From Bacillota bacterium (GTDB lineage Bacteria > Bacillota > Bacilli > Alicyclobacillales > SLC66): a stretch of DNA of 40,772 bases. The notes under the pieces were generated by a model that had not been told where the DNA came from, made no database searches, and saw only the letters and a list, made by a program, of their open reading frames with translations. A program made the translations under genes and the position numbers. Numbering within the stretch: position 1 is the stretch's first letter; the number at the start of each line of letters is the position of its first letter. The stretch is from contig JAPNUJ010000011.1 of NCBI GenBank assembly GCA_026627155.1, forward strand, positions 3,013-43,784. Reading direction: 5' to 3'. Positions 6,600 to 15,423 of this stretch are shown piece after piece.

Positions 6600-8813
6600 T
6601 TGCCTTTGGAGAATATGAGCAGAAAGGGTGGAGTACAGACAAGAAGGATGTCAGGAGTGCACCGAGTGACAGAGATGGAGTCAGATCAGAGCCGGGTTCG
6701 GGCACAGCTTATGGAGACGCAACAGCGCTTGCAGGACGTTCTGGCCAGTACCGCGATGTTTGTCTGGTCTGCGAGCGCCACAGGCAAGATGCTGTATTGC
6801 TCCGACTCTGTGGTCAAGGTGTTTGGACTATCAGCGCAAGCGATGATGGACGAGCCGCTGGCTTGGGTGCCTTTGGTGCACCCCGATGACATGGCCATGG
6901 TCAGGTCGATGGCGTCGCAGGAGACGACGGGTCGCACGGCTGAGTTGAACTACAGAATCATGGGACCGCAAGGGCACTATCGCGATATCCATTCTTTCGT
7001 GCGAATTAGACGGGACGAGCAACAGAGAGTGCAAAGCTTCGACGGCGTCACGATCGATGTGAGTGATCGTGCGGAGGCCGAGCGCGCACTGCGCGAGAAG
7101 CGCGACCTGTACGATGGACTGTTGGGACTGGTCCCGGACGCCGTCGTTGTGCATAGGCACGGGCGTATCCTGTACACCAATTTGGGAACGCTGGCTCTCT
7201 TTGGCATCGCCGATGACGTGTCGCCCGTGGGCCGTTCCATCCTCGACTTCATTCATTCAGATCATCGTCGGATGGTGCGCAATTACTACCGCAGCGTGGC
7301 GAGTCGCAAAGAGGACACTGGCGAAGTCCTCGCGCGGGAGTTCATAGCCACGCGCGCCGACGGCCGGGAATTCCATGCCGAGACGCTCAGTCGCGCCGTT
7401 CTGTTCCAGGGTGAGACAGCGGTGATCAGTGTCATCAAGGACGTCTCCGAACGAAAGCATGCAGAGATGGAACTGCGTCACATGGCTTACCACGATGCCT
7501 TGACAGGTCTTCCCAACCGCCGCCATTTTGCTGAGTCTCTGAAAGCGCTGACGCAAGCGTCCTCCACAGTGAGAGGAGAAGTGGGACTTCTTCTGATCGA
7601 CATGGACCGCTTCAAGAATCTGAATGACACGTATGGTCATCCCTTTGGCGATCACGCGTTGCGTCAGATGGTGACCCGGTTGCGAGCCGCCCTGCCAGCC
7701 GGGTGTACACTCTATCGAATTGGCGGCGACGAGTTTGCTGTGCTATGCGAGACGGGGAGTTCGGCACAAGCGATTGCCGAGCGCCTTCTCGAGCCGTTTA
7801 CAGTGCCATTGGTGTTGGACGACGTCGAGTTTTTTACATCTCCGAGTATTGGCGTCGCGTTGTTTCCGGTTCATGGTGACGATGGCGATTTGCTACTTAA
7901 GCATGCCGATCTTGCCATGTATGAGGCGAAAGGTCTCGGCGGCAACCGCTGCGTTGTCTTTCGCAGCGAGAGAGAAGCCCAGCTTGAACGGAGACTCCAA
8001 CTTGAGGTGGAGTTGCGCCGGGCTCTAGAGCGGCAGGAGTTTCGCCTTTGCGTTCAACCAAAATTGGACTTGTGCACGCGTCATGTCGCGGCTGTGGAGG
8101 CACTGGTGCGCTGGCAGCATGCGGATGGACGGGTGACGTTGCCGAGCGAGTTCATCGGTGTGATGGAAGACACGGACATGATTGTCGAACTTGGCGAGTG
8201 GGTGTTGCATGAGGCCTGTGCCATGGCGCGCGCATGGCAGGAGAGGGGATACGCGCCGCTTATCATCTCTGTGAATGTCTCGCCAAGACAGTTTCAGTTG
8301 CGAAACATGCATGCCGTGATTGCATCCGTTCTGGCCTCATCGGGCCTTGAACCACAGTGGCTTGCGATAGAGATTACGGAGGGCCTATTGATTCATAATT
8401 CGACGGAGATCGCGCGCACCTTGATGCAGATCCGTGAACTCGGCGTATCGGTGGCGATCGACGATTTTGGTACGGGCTATTCTTCTTTGCGTTACTTGCA
8501 GTTGTTCAATCCCAACATTCTCAAAATCGATCAGTCGTTTGTGGCGGAGATGCTGACAAAACCGAGTTATCTTACCATCGTGAAAGCGATCATTAACCTT
8601 GCCCACAATCTCGGGATGATTGTGGTGGCCGAAGGCGTTGAGACTGTGGCACAAGCGAAGGCGCTGCGCAAGCACGGGTGCGAGTATGGGCAAGGCTACC
8701 TGTTTGGCGAACCCATGCCGGGTGAGGACTTCCTCCACGCTTTCCTTGAGCCATCGCCAGCCAGCCTGTCGCCTGCGGCAGGGCGTCCGACCCGTGTCTC
8801 GACAGATGGGTGA
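6600..8813 (+). CDS. PAS-PAS-GGDEF-EAL cyclic-di-GMP signalling protein
   Basis: A 737-residue cytosolic protein with no membrane segment. Order: coiled coil (about 25-48), PAS (about 45-155), second PAS (about 165-285), GGDEF (about 295-455), EAL (about 470-715). The GGDEF motif is intact (375-379), and 'NDTYGHPFGD' keeps Asp351, the position that is Asp in c-di-GMP synthases and Ser in hybrid cGAMP synthases. No RxxD inhibitory site precedes it. EALVRW (500-505), 'DDFGTGYSS' and 'AEGVET' are intact, so phosphodiesterase activity is expected. TTG 6600 follows GAAGAAGGA; ATG 6615 and GTG 6666 are alternatives, so the exact N-terminus is uncertain. It could make or break c-di-GMP depending on the PAS signals. 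Confidence 0.92.
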   Translation: MPLENMSRKGGVQTRRMSGVHRVTEMESDQSRVRAQLMETQQRLQDVLASTAMFVWSASATGKMLYCSDSVVKVFGLSAQAMMDEPLAWVPLVHPDDMAMVRSMASQETTGRTAELNYRIMGPQGHYRDIHSFVRIRRDEQQRVQSFDGVTIDVSDRAEAERALREKRDLYDGLLGLVPDAVVVHRHGRILYTNLGTLALFGIADDVSPVGRSILDFIHSDHRRMVRNYYRSVASRKEDTGEVLAREFIATRADGREFHAETLSRAVLFQGETAVISVIKDVSERKHAEMELRHMAYHDALTGLPNRRHFAESLKALTQASSTVRGEVGLLLIDMDRFKNLNDTYGHPFGDHALRQMVTRLRAALPAGCTLYRIGGDEFAVLCETGSSAQAIAERLLEPFTVPLVLDDVEFFTSPSIGVALFPVHGDDGDLLLKHADLAMYEAKGLGGNRCVVFRSEREAQLERRLQLEVELRRALERQEFRLCVQPKLDLCTRHVAAVEALVRWQHADGRVTLPSEFIGVMEDTDMIVELGEWVLHEACAMARAWQERGYAPLIISVNVSPRQFQLRNMHAVIASVLASSGLEPQWLAIEITEGLLIHNSTEIARTLMQIRELGVSVAIDDFGTGYSSLRYLQLFNPNILKIDQSFVAEMLTKPSYLTIVKAIINLAHNLGMIVVAEGVETVAQAKALRKHGCEYGQGYLFGEPMPGEDFLHAFLEPSPASLSPAAGRPTRVSTDG

Positions 8814-8846
8814 GGATCGGATCAAGGATCAGAAGGGGTGGGCGAC

Positions 8847-10007
8847 ATGGATGTCCGTATTGCACTAATTGGTTACAAGTTCATGGGCAAGGCGCATAGT
8901 CACGCCTATCATGATTTGCCGATGTTCTTTCCGGATTTGGCGAAGCCCGTGAAACAGCTTTTGTGTGGTCGCACGCCGGGCGATCTTGAAGTGGCACGCG
9001 ACCGGTTTGGCTGGCTGGGAACGCAGACCGATTGGCGGGCGGCTGTCATGGATCCGGATGTCGACGCTGTGGATATCAGCGTGCCGAGTGACGCGCACAA
9101 GGAGATCGCTCTTACTGCCTTACGAGCCGGCAAACACGTCTTTTGCGAAAAGCCGTTGGCCCTCACTTTGACGGACGCGCGCGAGATGCTTGACGTGGCG
9201 CGCCGGGCCGGCGTGGTGCACATGGTCGGATTCAACTACCGTTTCGCGCCAGCCGTGCGTCTGGCGAAGTCGTTGATCGAGAGTGGTCGCCTGGGGACGA
9301 TTTATCATATTCGTGCGGTTTTCCTTCAAGATTGGATCGTGAATCCTGACTTCCCGCTTGTCTGGAGACTGGACAGGAACGTGGCCGGATCGGGTTCCCT
9401 GGGGGATCTTGGTGCGCATATTATCGATCTTGCGCGCTATCTGGTAGGCGAGATCGCCGAAGTGTCGGGCCTGTCCGAGACGTTTGTCAAGGTGCGTCCA
9501 GCCCCCGCTTTCATGACCGGTCTTTCCGCCTCTGTCTCCGAGGGTGCACCCATGCAGCCTGTGACGGTGGACGACGCGACCCTCTTTCTTGCGCGCTTTG
9601 CAGGTGGGGCGGTCGGGTCCTTTGAAGCCACTCGATTTGCCCTCGGGCACCGCTGCACCAATGCATTTGAGATCAACGGCAGCTTGGGCAGTGTCCGTTT
9701 TGATTTTGAGCGGATGAATGAGCTGGACGTGTACCTGGAAACTGACGCGCCGGATGTCAGGGGCTTTCGCCGGGTGCTGGCCACGGATCCGCCTCATGCC
9801 TACAGCGAGGTCTGGTGGCCGGCTGGCCACACCATCGGCTACGAACACACCGTTGTGCACGAGATGGCGGAGTGGATGGATGCCATCGCGACCAAGCGCG
9901 ATGCAGTTCCGAGTTTTGCGGATGGCGTTCAGTGCCAGGCCGTGATGGAAGCGGTCGAGCTGGCGTGCCGGAGTCGAAGCTGGGAGTCTGTACCCCTCTT
10001 GATCTGA
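8847..10007 (+). CDS. Gfo/Idh/MocA family NAD(P)-dependent oxidoreductase
   Basis: A 386-residue protein with an N-terminal Rossmann domain. The usual G-x-G-x-x-G is altered to 'IGYKFMGKAHSHAY'. It also has 'DISVPSDAHKEIALTAL', the family signature 'CEKPLALT', 'GFNYRFAPAVRLA' and 'GDLGAHIIDLARYL'. Homologues oxidise or reduce sugars and inositols. ATG 8847 is preferred because AAGGGG lies 8 bases upstream; GTG 8838 in the same frame overlaps that site. It is followed 22 bases later by a solute-binding-protein homologue, a combination common in carbohydrate-use loci, although no permease is present here. Substrate not determinable. Confidence 0.9.
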   Translation: MDVRIALIGYKFMGKAHSHAYHDLPMFFPDLAKPVKQLLCGRTPGDLEVARDRFGWLGTQTDWRAAVMDPDVDAVDISVPSDAHKEIALTALRAGKHVFCEKPLALTLTDAREMLDVARRAGVVHMVGFNYRFAPAVRLAKSLIESGRLGTIYHIRAVFLQDWIVNPDFPLVWRLDRNVAGSGSLGDLGAHIIDLARYLVGEIAEVSGLSETFVKVRPAPAFMTGLSASVSEGAPMQPVTVDDATLFLARFAGGAVGSFEATRFALGHRCTNAFEINGSLGSVRFDFERMNELDVYLETDAPDVRGFRRVLATDPPHAYSEVWWPAGHTIGYEHTVVHEMAEWMDAIATKRDAVPSFADGVQCQAVMEAVELACRSRSWESVPLLI

Positions 10008-10029
10008 GGAGGAGCCGAGTCGAGAAAGG

Positions 10030-11277
10030 GTGTCGAGCGCGTCGATGAATACCGTTCGTCTCCGGATCTGGGTCATGCCCACGCATCAGCGCATGGCGAC
10101 GATCGCGCAACTGGAACAGGGGATTCAACCGTTTCTGGCATCTCATCCGCACGTCGCTGTGCAGTGGCGAATCGTCCAGTGGAATGTGGCGTGGGAGGAG
10201 TTCGTAAGGAGTTTCAAAGAGGGCCAGGCACCCGACGTGATTCAGGTCGGCACCACGTGGCTGGCGCCGATGGCCCATATGGGTCTCTTGCGGCGCCTGC
10301 CCCACGGGATGCTGACAGGCATCGGCTCAGCGCCGCTGATCGCTCCTTGGGTGGGGGAGACCACCCGCTATCGTGGCGTTGACTACGCGTTGCCCTGGAT
10401 GTTGGATACGACGTGTGTCGCGGTTCGGCCCGACGTTCTTGCCCGTTTGGGTGTGGATCGGCACGAGTTGACAACCTGGGGCCATATCGCGGGGCTTGGT
10501 GAAACGTGGGTGCAAAGGACCCGCGATGGTCGCTTGTCCAGCTTGCAGTGCAAGGCCATTACAGCGATATCACCCCGGCCCGAGCCCGTGACCTTGCATC
10601 GTCTGACCCCGATCTTGCGTTCTGGAGGATGGAGCGTGAGCGCGACTGGACAACATGATCTCGATGCGGCATTCGCTTATTTGCAATCGTTTATCGAGTC
10701 GGGCGTCGTTGACCGACAGGCGGTGCAACTGCATCCGTACCGCCTTCAAGCCGATTTTTTTGAAGGTGGCTTGTACGCCATGATGGTCACAAGCTGGTGG
10801 GAAATCATTCGCAGTCTTGACCAGAGTGGGCCAAGGCTGGCTTTTTCCACCTCCACGATTCCGGTTCCGGCTGGACCCTTTGGTCAATACGCGTTTGCTG
10901 GCGGATCGCTTCTGGGCGTTACGACCCAGTCGTCTCATCCTGAGTTGGCGTGGGAATTGATCCGGGGTTTGGTTGCACCTGAGTTTCTGATCAACTGGGC
11001 CCTGAAGACCGGTGCTCCACCCGCCTACGCCGGCGCGTTCTGGGATCACTTTCTCGAGCAAGAAGACATTCGTATTCTCTATGACACGTTGCAGGTGGCC
11101 AGACCCTATGCTCCTGGCCATCCATTGTGGCGCTCGATGGAATCGCGATTGGCGCAAGGCATTGGTGACATGGTGTGGAGCCTTCTTGAGCAGCGTTCAG
11201 ACGACGAATTTGACAGGATGAAACAGACGATGGACGAAGGAATGGACGCCTTTCTCGCGTTTGGGTGGGGTTTATGA
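10030..11277 (+). CDS. extracellular solute-binding-protein (family 1) homologue without signal peptide
   Basis: The 415-residue protein resembles sugar-type ABC binding proteins. Features are the opening strand 'VRLRIWVMPTH', 'IQPFLASHPHVAVQW', 'APDVIQVGTTWLAPM', a 'YALPWMLDTTCVAVR' hinge-like segment, 'FFEGGLYAMMVTSWWE' and 'QYAFAGGSLLGV...HPELAWELI'. Normally these start with a lipoprotein signal and lipobox Cys. Here the first strand begins within ten residues of the start, and the DNA just upstream is the end of the oxidoreductase gene, so no signal can be hidden there. The protein should stay in the cytosol. GTG 10030 or ATG 10045 are both possible starts. Its stop overlaps the start of a GAF-GGDEF gene, suggesting a sensory partner rather than a transport role (inference). 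Confidence 0.8.
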   Translation: MSSASMNTVRLRIWVMPTHQRMATIAQLEQGIQPFLASHPHVAVQWRIVQWNVAWEEFVRSFKEGQAPDVIQVGTTWLAPMAHMGLLRRLPHGMLTGIGSAPLIAPWVGETTRYRGVDYALPWMLDTTCVAVRPDVLARLGVDRHELTTWGHIAGLGETWVQRTRDGRLSSLQCKAITAISPRPEPVTLHRLTPILRSGGWSVSATGQHDLDAAFAYLQSFIESGVVDRQAVQLHPYRLQADFFEGGLYAMMVTSWWEIIRSLDQSGPRLAFSTSTIPVPAGPFGQYAFAGGSLLGVTTQSSHPELAWELIRGLVAPEFLINWALKTGAPPAYAGAFWDHFLEQEDIRILYDTLQVARPYAPGHPLWRSMESRLAQGIGDMVWSLLEQRSDDEFDRMKQTMDEGMDAFLAFGWGL

Positions 11278-12722
11278 GCGAGAACCTGATGGAGAACAGG
11301 ATCGATGGTGCCGGCTTGGCAGCTTCCGCCGCCTACGCTGCCGCCTTGTTGGCTGACACAGAGCCCGATGAAGGTGTCATCTCAGCCTGTGAGGCACTGT
11401 GGACCGCCTTGGGAGACGGAGAGCACTTTTGGCAAATGAGTCTGTACCGCTTGGGGCACATCGACGAATCGCCAGCGCTACGGGAGTTGGCCTATGTCGA
11501 AGACGGTCAGGTGATTCTCGGCAGCGACGTGCTTCCTTTGTACCAGATCCCGTTGCAAATCATGGAGGTTGACCAGTGTCTGGCGGTGCACTCGAGCCAC
11601 TGCGAAACGTGGATTCCCATTCGGCTGGGCTCTGTCTTGACGGGCGTCATGGTGTTGACGTCCTTGCAACGGACCACTGCCCTCTCAGAACGTGATGCGT
11701 TGACGATGGCCCACATCCTGGCTCTGGGTCTGATTCATCTGCGGGAGGTCCAAGACCACAAGCGAACTGTCCAATTGCTGCACGCTGTCACGCGACTCGG
11801 TCACATCATCAGCGGGTCGAGCGGGGTGCGACAGTTGCTTAAGACCTTTACAGATCTCACGGTCCGGCTTCTCGGATTTGATCGGTGCACGGTGTTTCTA
11901 TATGATCCGGATGGGCAAACCGTAACCAGCGCATGGTACTCGGCACTGGGGGAGGAATCCAGAGAACTGGAGCCGCCGCCAGCGCTTCCCCAACCTGCAT
12001 TCACGCCTCAACGTCTCAAGACCATCCCGGGCATCCAGGTACCCGTCTTCCAGCGAGAGGTGAGAGTGGCGACTGTGTTGGTCGACAACCTCTTTTCCAA
12101 TGATCCTGTCCCGCAGGGCGCCCTCGAGGCTGTGGTGGATTTGACGGGCCAGATTGGGCTGGCGCTGGAGAATCTCCATCTGTTGGAACGTCTCCAGGAC
12201 TCCGCCATACGTGATGACTTGACAAAACTCTATCGAGCCGGTTACTTTCATCAAACGGTGAGTGCACTTTTGACGGAGTGGCAGGGAGACGGTCAAGTCG
12301 GCGCCCTGCTCCTCATCGACGTGGACCACTTCAAGCAGGTCAACGACGTCTATGGGCATATCGTTGGCGACGCCGCACTGCAACAGGTGGCCTCCGCGAT
12401 TTCGCGCAGGATGGACAGCGTACACATCGCAGCGAGAATCGGCGGTGACGAGTTTGCTGTATTTATGCCAGATGTGGATCGCGACGGTGCGACGCGACGT
12501 GCTGCGGAACTCCAGGCATCCTTTCGTGAGCAACCTATCCTTTTACCGGATGGCAACTTCCTTGACCTCACGATCAGTGTCGGGATTGCGGTCTTTCCTG
12601 ACGACGCGGATGCGTTTGTTCCCCTTCTTCAACAGTCTGACCAATGCATGTATCGAGCCAAACGGCGTGGCCGCGTGCTAGACCGGCATGCCGAAAGGTC
12701 GGCGGAGGACATGGCCACGTGA
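11274..12722 (+). CDS. GAF-domain diguanylate cyclase
   Basis: About 482 residues, cytosolic. The N-terminal third (1-160) looks GAF-like, a second GAF region spans about 165-305, then a linker helix and GGDEF domain (about 312-470). The GGDEF motif is intact (390-394). 'NDVYGHIVGD' retains the Asp (about 366) expected of c-di-GMP synthases. No RxxD I-site stands at the usual place, so product feedback may be absent. ATG 11274 overlaps the TGA of the preceding gene as ATGA, so the two are probably translated together; GTG 11265 is an alternative. Expected to make c-di-GMP in response to a ligand bound by the GAF domains or to its neighbour. Confidence 0.9.
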   Translation: MSENLMENRIDGAGLAASAAYAAALLADTEPDEGVISACEALWTALGDGEHFWQMSLYRLGHIDESPALRELAYVEDGQVILGSDVLPLYQIPLQIMEVDQCLAVHSSHCETWIPIRLGSVLTGVMVLTSLQRTTALSERDALTMAHILALGLIHLREVQDHKRTVQLLHAVTRLGHIISGSSGVRQLLKTFTDLTVRLLGFDRCTVFLYDPDGQTVTSAWYSALGEESRELEPPPALPQPAFTPQRLKTIPGIQVPVFQREVRVATVLVDNLFSNDPVPQGALEAVVDLTGQIGLALENLHLLERLQDSAIRDDLTKLYRAGYFHQTVSALLTEWQGDGQVGALLLIDVDHFKQVNDVYGHIVGDAALQQVASAISRRMDSVHIAARIGGDEFAVFMPDVDRDGATRRAAELQASFREQPILLPDGNFLDLTISVGIAVFPDDADAFVPLLQQSDQCMYRAKRRGRVLDRHAERSAEDMAT

Positions 12723-12800
12723 GTTGTGAAACTTTATCCAGCCCCTTCGCGTATACCCTGTAGCCGCACGTTGCGGCGAGATGAAAGGGGAGTTTAGTCT

Positions 12801-13631
12801 ATGGCAGGGATTCGACAGGTTATCGCCACGCTCACGAATGATGGGCAGGACAAGATGGGGGCTACCACCGTTGCGTGGCGGTATCCGGATGCGAACATCC
12901 TCAACGGCTCGCTGCTGACGGTGGAGAGCAATCACTTTGCCGTTTTGAAGTCTCGCGGCGCCATCCTCAACGTCTATGAAACCGGACAATATACGGTGAG
13001 CACACCGGACCGTCCGCTACTCGGCACGATCCAACAGACTTTCTTTGGCGGCCAATCGCCATTTCAGTATGAAGTGATCTTTATCAATCGTTCGAAACTC
13101 ATCCTCACCGCCAAGGGGTTGGCGTATTCGAAAGAGATGGCGGAGATGGCGTATGAAGTCAACTGCTACATCCACATCGACAGCAAAGAGGACGCACTGA
13201 GACTCGTTCAGCACATGCCGATGGCAGGTCACACCCTGTCAACCGCCGATGTGGATGCCTACTCTGCGCCTGTGATCGAGCAGTCGATCAACAAGGTCGT
13301 GCAACTGAACGAACTGGAGCGCGTCAACGAGAAGATGCCGGAAATCATAGAGCTCGTCAAGCAGCACCTGCAAGACTTTCTGTCTGTGTATGGGATCACC
13401 CTGAACGACGTCAAGGTCCTGGTCTTTCCGCGCGATCAGCGCATGAAGGAGTTGATTTCCTTGCGCGCCTTTGGCCTCTCGGAAATTGACGCGGTGCGCT
13501 ACTACGTCGCCATGATGATGGCGGAGCACGGATTGGTGTCGGCGCCCAACATGGCGGTGGGTGAGCCATTTGTCATGGGCATGACACTGGCCCCATCGTC
13601 GCCCCTGATCCCAGGGAAGGATCATCCGTGA
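12801..13631 (+). CDS. SPFH/Band-7 domain protein, YdjI-like
   Basis: A 276-residue protein resembling the SPFH proteins once labelled virion core protein in Bacillus (YdjI). It has 'VAWRYPDANILNGSLLTVESNHFAVLKSRGAILNVYETGQYTVST', followed by the SPFH core and helices around 'NELERVNEKMPEIIELVKQHLQDFLSVYGITLNDVKV'. YdjI-type proteins often end in a zinc ribbon; this one does not and stops at a proline-rich tail. GGGGAG lies 9 bases ahead of ATG 12801. The next gene overlaps its stop. Such proteins are thought to scaffold membrane-associated complexes; the specific role here is unknown. Confidence 0.8.
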   Translation: MAGIRQVIATLTNDGQDKMGATTVAWRYPDANILNGSLLTVESNHFAVLKSRGAILNVYETGQYTVSTPDRPLLGTIQQTFFGGQSPFQYEVIFINRSKLILTAKGLAYSKEMAEMAYEVNCYIHIDSKEDALRLVQHMPMAGHTLSTADVDAYSAPVIEQSINKVVQLNELERVNEKMPEIIELVKQHLQDFLSVYGITLNDVKVLVFPRDQRMKELISLRAFGLSEIDAVRYYVAMMMAEHGLVSAPNMAVGEPFVMGMTLAPSSPLIPGKDHP

Positions 13632-14143
13632 GCAACCGGTTCGGTGTGGACATCGCGCCAAGCGGAACCATACGGGCGGCGCTTGAGCAGGCGCGTGGTC
13701 TCTGGGTGTACGACCAGCGCGCCAAAGACAGTCAGATTCGCGAGCAGAGCCAGCGCCTTCGCAATCTTGCGGATGAGTTGTTGGCGCAGTACAGTCGTGA
13801 CCTGCGTCAGACCCTCGCGGACCTGCGGCGCGCACTGCCGGAACCGACCCGCGACCACCCCGATGCGGACCCGCGGCAACTCGCGAGCATCGCTGAACTT
13901 GACAGGTTCATTCACAGCGTGGAGGACGTTCGCGTGGCGATTTCTGGATTGCCCGTTCCGGACAAGGGGATCGTCTGGCGGTCGCGCGCCGAGCATATCG
14001 CGTTTCTCGATCGACTTCGCAGCCTCGATCTCGAGCTGTTCAGCGAATTGATGGCGCCGGACGAAGACGTGCTGGAACGGGTGCGCGCGATCGTGTCCCG
14101 GCGCAAGGGGTTGTTCCAAGACTATGTCGCCTGGGGGTTGTAA
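13628..14143 (+). CDS. hypothetical helical protein coupled to the SPFH gene
   Basis: A 171-residue soluble, strongly helical and charged protein with many Arg, Asp and Leu residues (for example 'QIREQSQRLRNLADELLAQY'). It has no signal peptide, membrane span or recognisable catalytic motif. The GTG start (13628) overlaps the TGA of the SPFH gene, which implies translational coupling and probably a shared complex. I do not recognise the family; the long amphipathic helices suggest a coiled-coil adaptor. Confidence 0.7.
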   Translation: MSNRFGVDIAPSGTIRAALEQARGLWVYDQRAKDSQIREQSQRLRNLADELLAQYSRDLRQTLADLRRALPEPTRDHPDADPRQLASIAELDRFIHSVEDVRVAISGLPVPDKGIVWRSRAEHIAFLDRLRSLDLELFSELMAPDEDVLERVRAIVSRRKGLFQDYVAWGL

Positions 14144-14163
14144 CGGCGATGGGGGATCGAGCC

Positions 14164-14511
14164 ATGATGCGTCGTGTAGGGAACACCGAGGTGTGGGGGA
14201 TCGACGTCGACGAGCAGACTCGTTGCGCGCACTATCACACAGCGATGGATGTGATTGCTATGCGTTTCATTTGTTGTGACAGGTACTTTCCTTGCTATCT
14301 TTGTCACGAAGAGGTGGCAGATCACCGAGCTGAGGTGTGGCCGCGAGACCGTTTTGATGAACCGGCAGTGCTTTGCGGCGCCTGCGGGCATCGTCTCAGC
14401 GCGCGCGCGTACCTTGCCTCGGCGTCGCGATGTCCCCGTTGTGACGCGCAGTTTAATCCGGGCTGCAAGTCGCATGCGCATCTGTATTTTGAGATGCGTC
14501 CAAGCGGTTGA
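14164..14511 (+). CDS. CHY zinc-finger domain protein
   Basis: A ~115-residue protein rich in Cys and His with the CHY-finger pattern: 'TRCAHYHTAMDVIAMRFICC', 'YFPCYLCHEEVADH', 'EVWPRDRF', 'AVLCGACGHRLS', 'CPRCDAQFNPGCKSHAHLYFE'. Bacterial stand-alone versions of this length are common in Bacillales and are presumed to bind several zinc ions; their role is not established. ATG 14164 is preferred (GGGGG 8 bases upstream, and the family begins about here); ATG 14149 in the same frame is possible. It lies directly after the SPFH/helical pair. Confidence 0.85.
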   Translation: MMRRVGNTEVWGIDVDEQTRCAHYHTAMDVIAMRFICCDRYFPCYLCHEEVADHRAEVWPRDRFDEPAVLCGACGHRLSARAYLASASRCPRCDAQFNPGCKSHAHLYFEMRPSG

Positions 14512-14524
14512 GGAGAGGCTGGAG

Positions 14525-15391
14525 GTGCCGCAAGCGGTGGAGGTGTTGAAGGCGTTGTTTTCAGAGCCGATCGTGTCCTGGGAGGTGCTGCCCGCCGATT
14601 ACGAGGATCATGCCAGCGACATCTGGCACGTCACGACGGCGAGTGAAGACGTGATTGTCCGCGCATCCCGCGTGACGGCCCAAGACATGGTCCGCACCCC
14701 CTTCTACCTGGGAATGGCACGACTGTTTGACGTGGATCCGCGCGATCTGCAGCGCTTGAGGGTGGTCAATGACGCGCTCGCGCCAATGAGTCCGTTGCGC
14801 ATTCCAAAGGTCCTTCGCGTCGTCGAGGCGCGCGGGCGCCAGTACGCGGTGATGGAGCGCCTGCCGTGGGACAGGCTGAGTTCGTTCGACGCCCTCTCGA
14901 AGCCCGGACTTCGCGACCTGGGACGGGCACTCGCCACACATCACCAACACGCACTGACAACGTCTTCATTTGATGAGTTTGCCATGCGGTTGAGGCAAAC
15001 ACTGCATCTCTTTTGCGTGGACCCAGGCGCCTGTGGATCTTGCCTCCATACCTTGCACACCGTTTCTCCGGCTGGGCTCGTTCCGATTCTCGTCGACTTT
15101 TATGCGGGACAGTTTGTCGCCGCGCAAGGCCGCGTCACAGGCCTGGTGGACACCGAGTTTGTCGTGCCAGGCCCCCCCGAGCTGGAACTGGTCATCCTCG
15201 AGTATCTCCTGAGCGAGGAATCTGCGCAAAGCGTCAGGAAAGGGTATGAGTCCCTGCGCCCTTTCCCGCGTCTGCGCGGAGTGCGGCCAGTGTATCGAAT
15301 GCTGTGTCAAGTGATGGAGATTCACGGCAAGATGACGAGGAACGTCGCTCTCGACTGGCCTTGTCCCTTTGACATGGTCGTGAATGAGTGA
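14525..15391 (+). CDS. APH-like phosphotransferase family protein, degenerate active site
   Basis: About 288 residues with the layout of aminoglycoside/choline-kinase-fold proteins: 'DIWHVTTASEDVIVRASR' (N-lobe Lys replaced by Arg), 'YAVMERLPW', 'LGRALATHHQHA', a catalytic-loop equivalent 'VPILVDFYAGQFVA' and 'GLVDTEFVVPGPPELEL'. In active members the loop reads HGDxxxxN; here H and N are replaced while the Asp remains, and the metal Asp is kept as 'VDTE'. Phosphate transfer may be lost or altered. The frame is open back to 14255, but that overlaps the zinc-finger gene. GTG 14525 with GAGGAG about 9 bases upstream is the better start. Confidence 0.75.
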   Translation: MPQAVEVLKALFSEPIVSWEVLPADYEDHASDIWHVTTASEDVIVRASRVTAQDMVRTPFYLGMARLFDVDPRDLQRLRVVNDALAPMSPLRIPKVLRVVEARGRQYAVMERLPWDRLSSFDALSKPGLRDLGRALATHHQHALTTSSFDEFAMRLRQTLHLFCVDPGACGSCLHTLHTVSPAGLVPILVDFYAGQFVAAQGRVTGLVDTEFVVPGPPELELVILEYLLSEESAQSVRKGYESLRPFPRLRGVRPVYRMLCQVMEIHGKMTRNVALDWPCPFDMVVNE

Positions 15392-15423
15392 GGGACACAC
15401 CGTCGTGGGCGAGAGGACGGTTG

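Noticed and set aside
14255..14524. Upstream extension of the kinase-like protein
   Set aside because: It overlaps the well-supported CHY zinc-finger gene in another frame and shows no family similarity.
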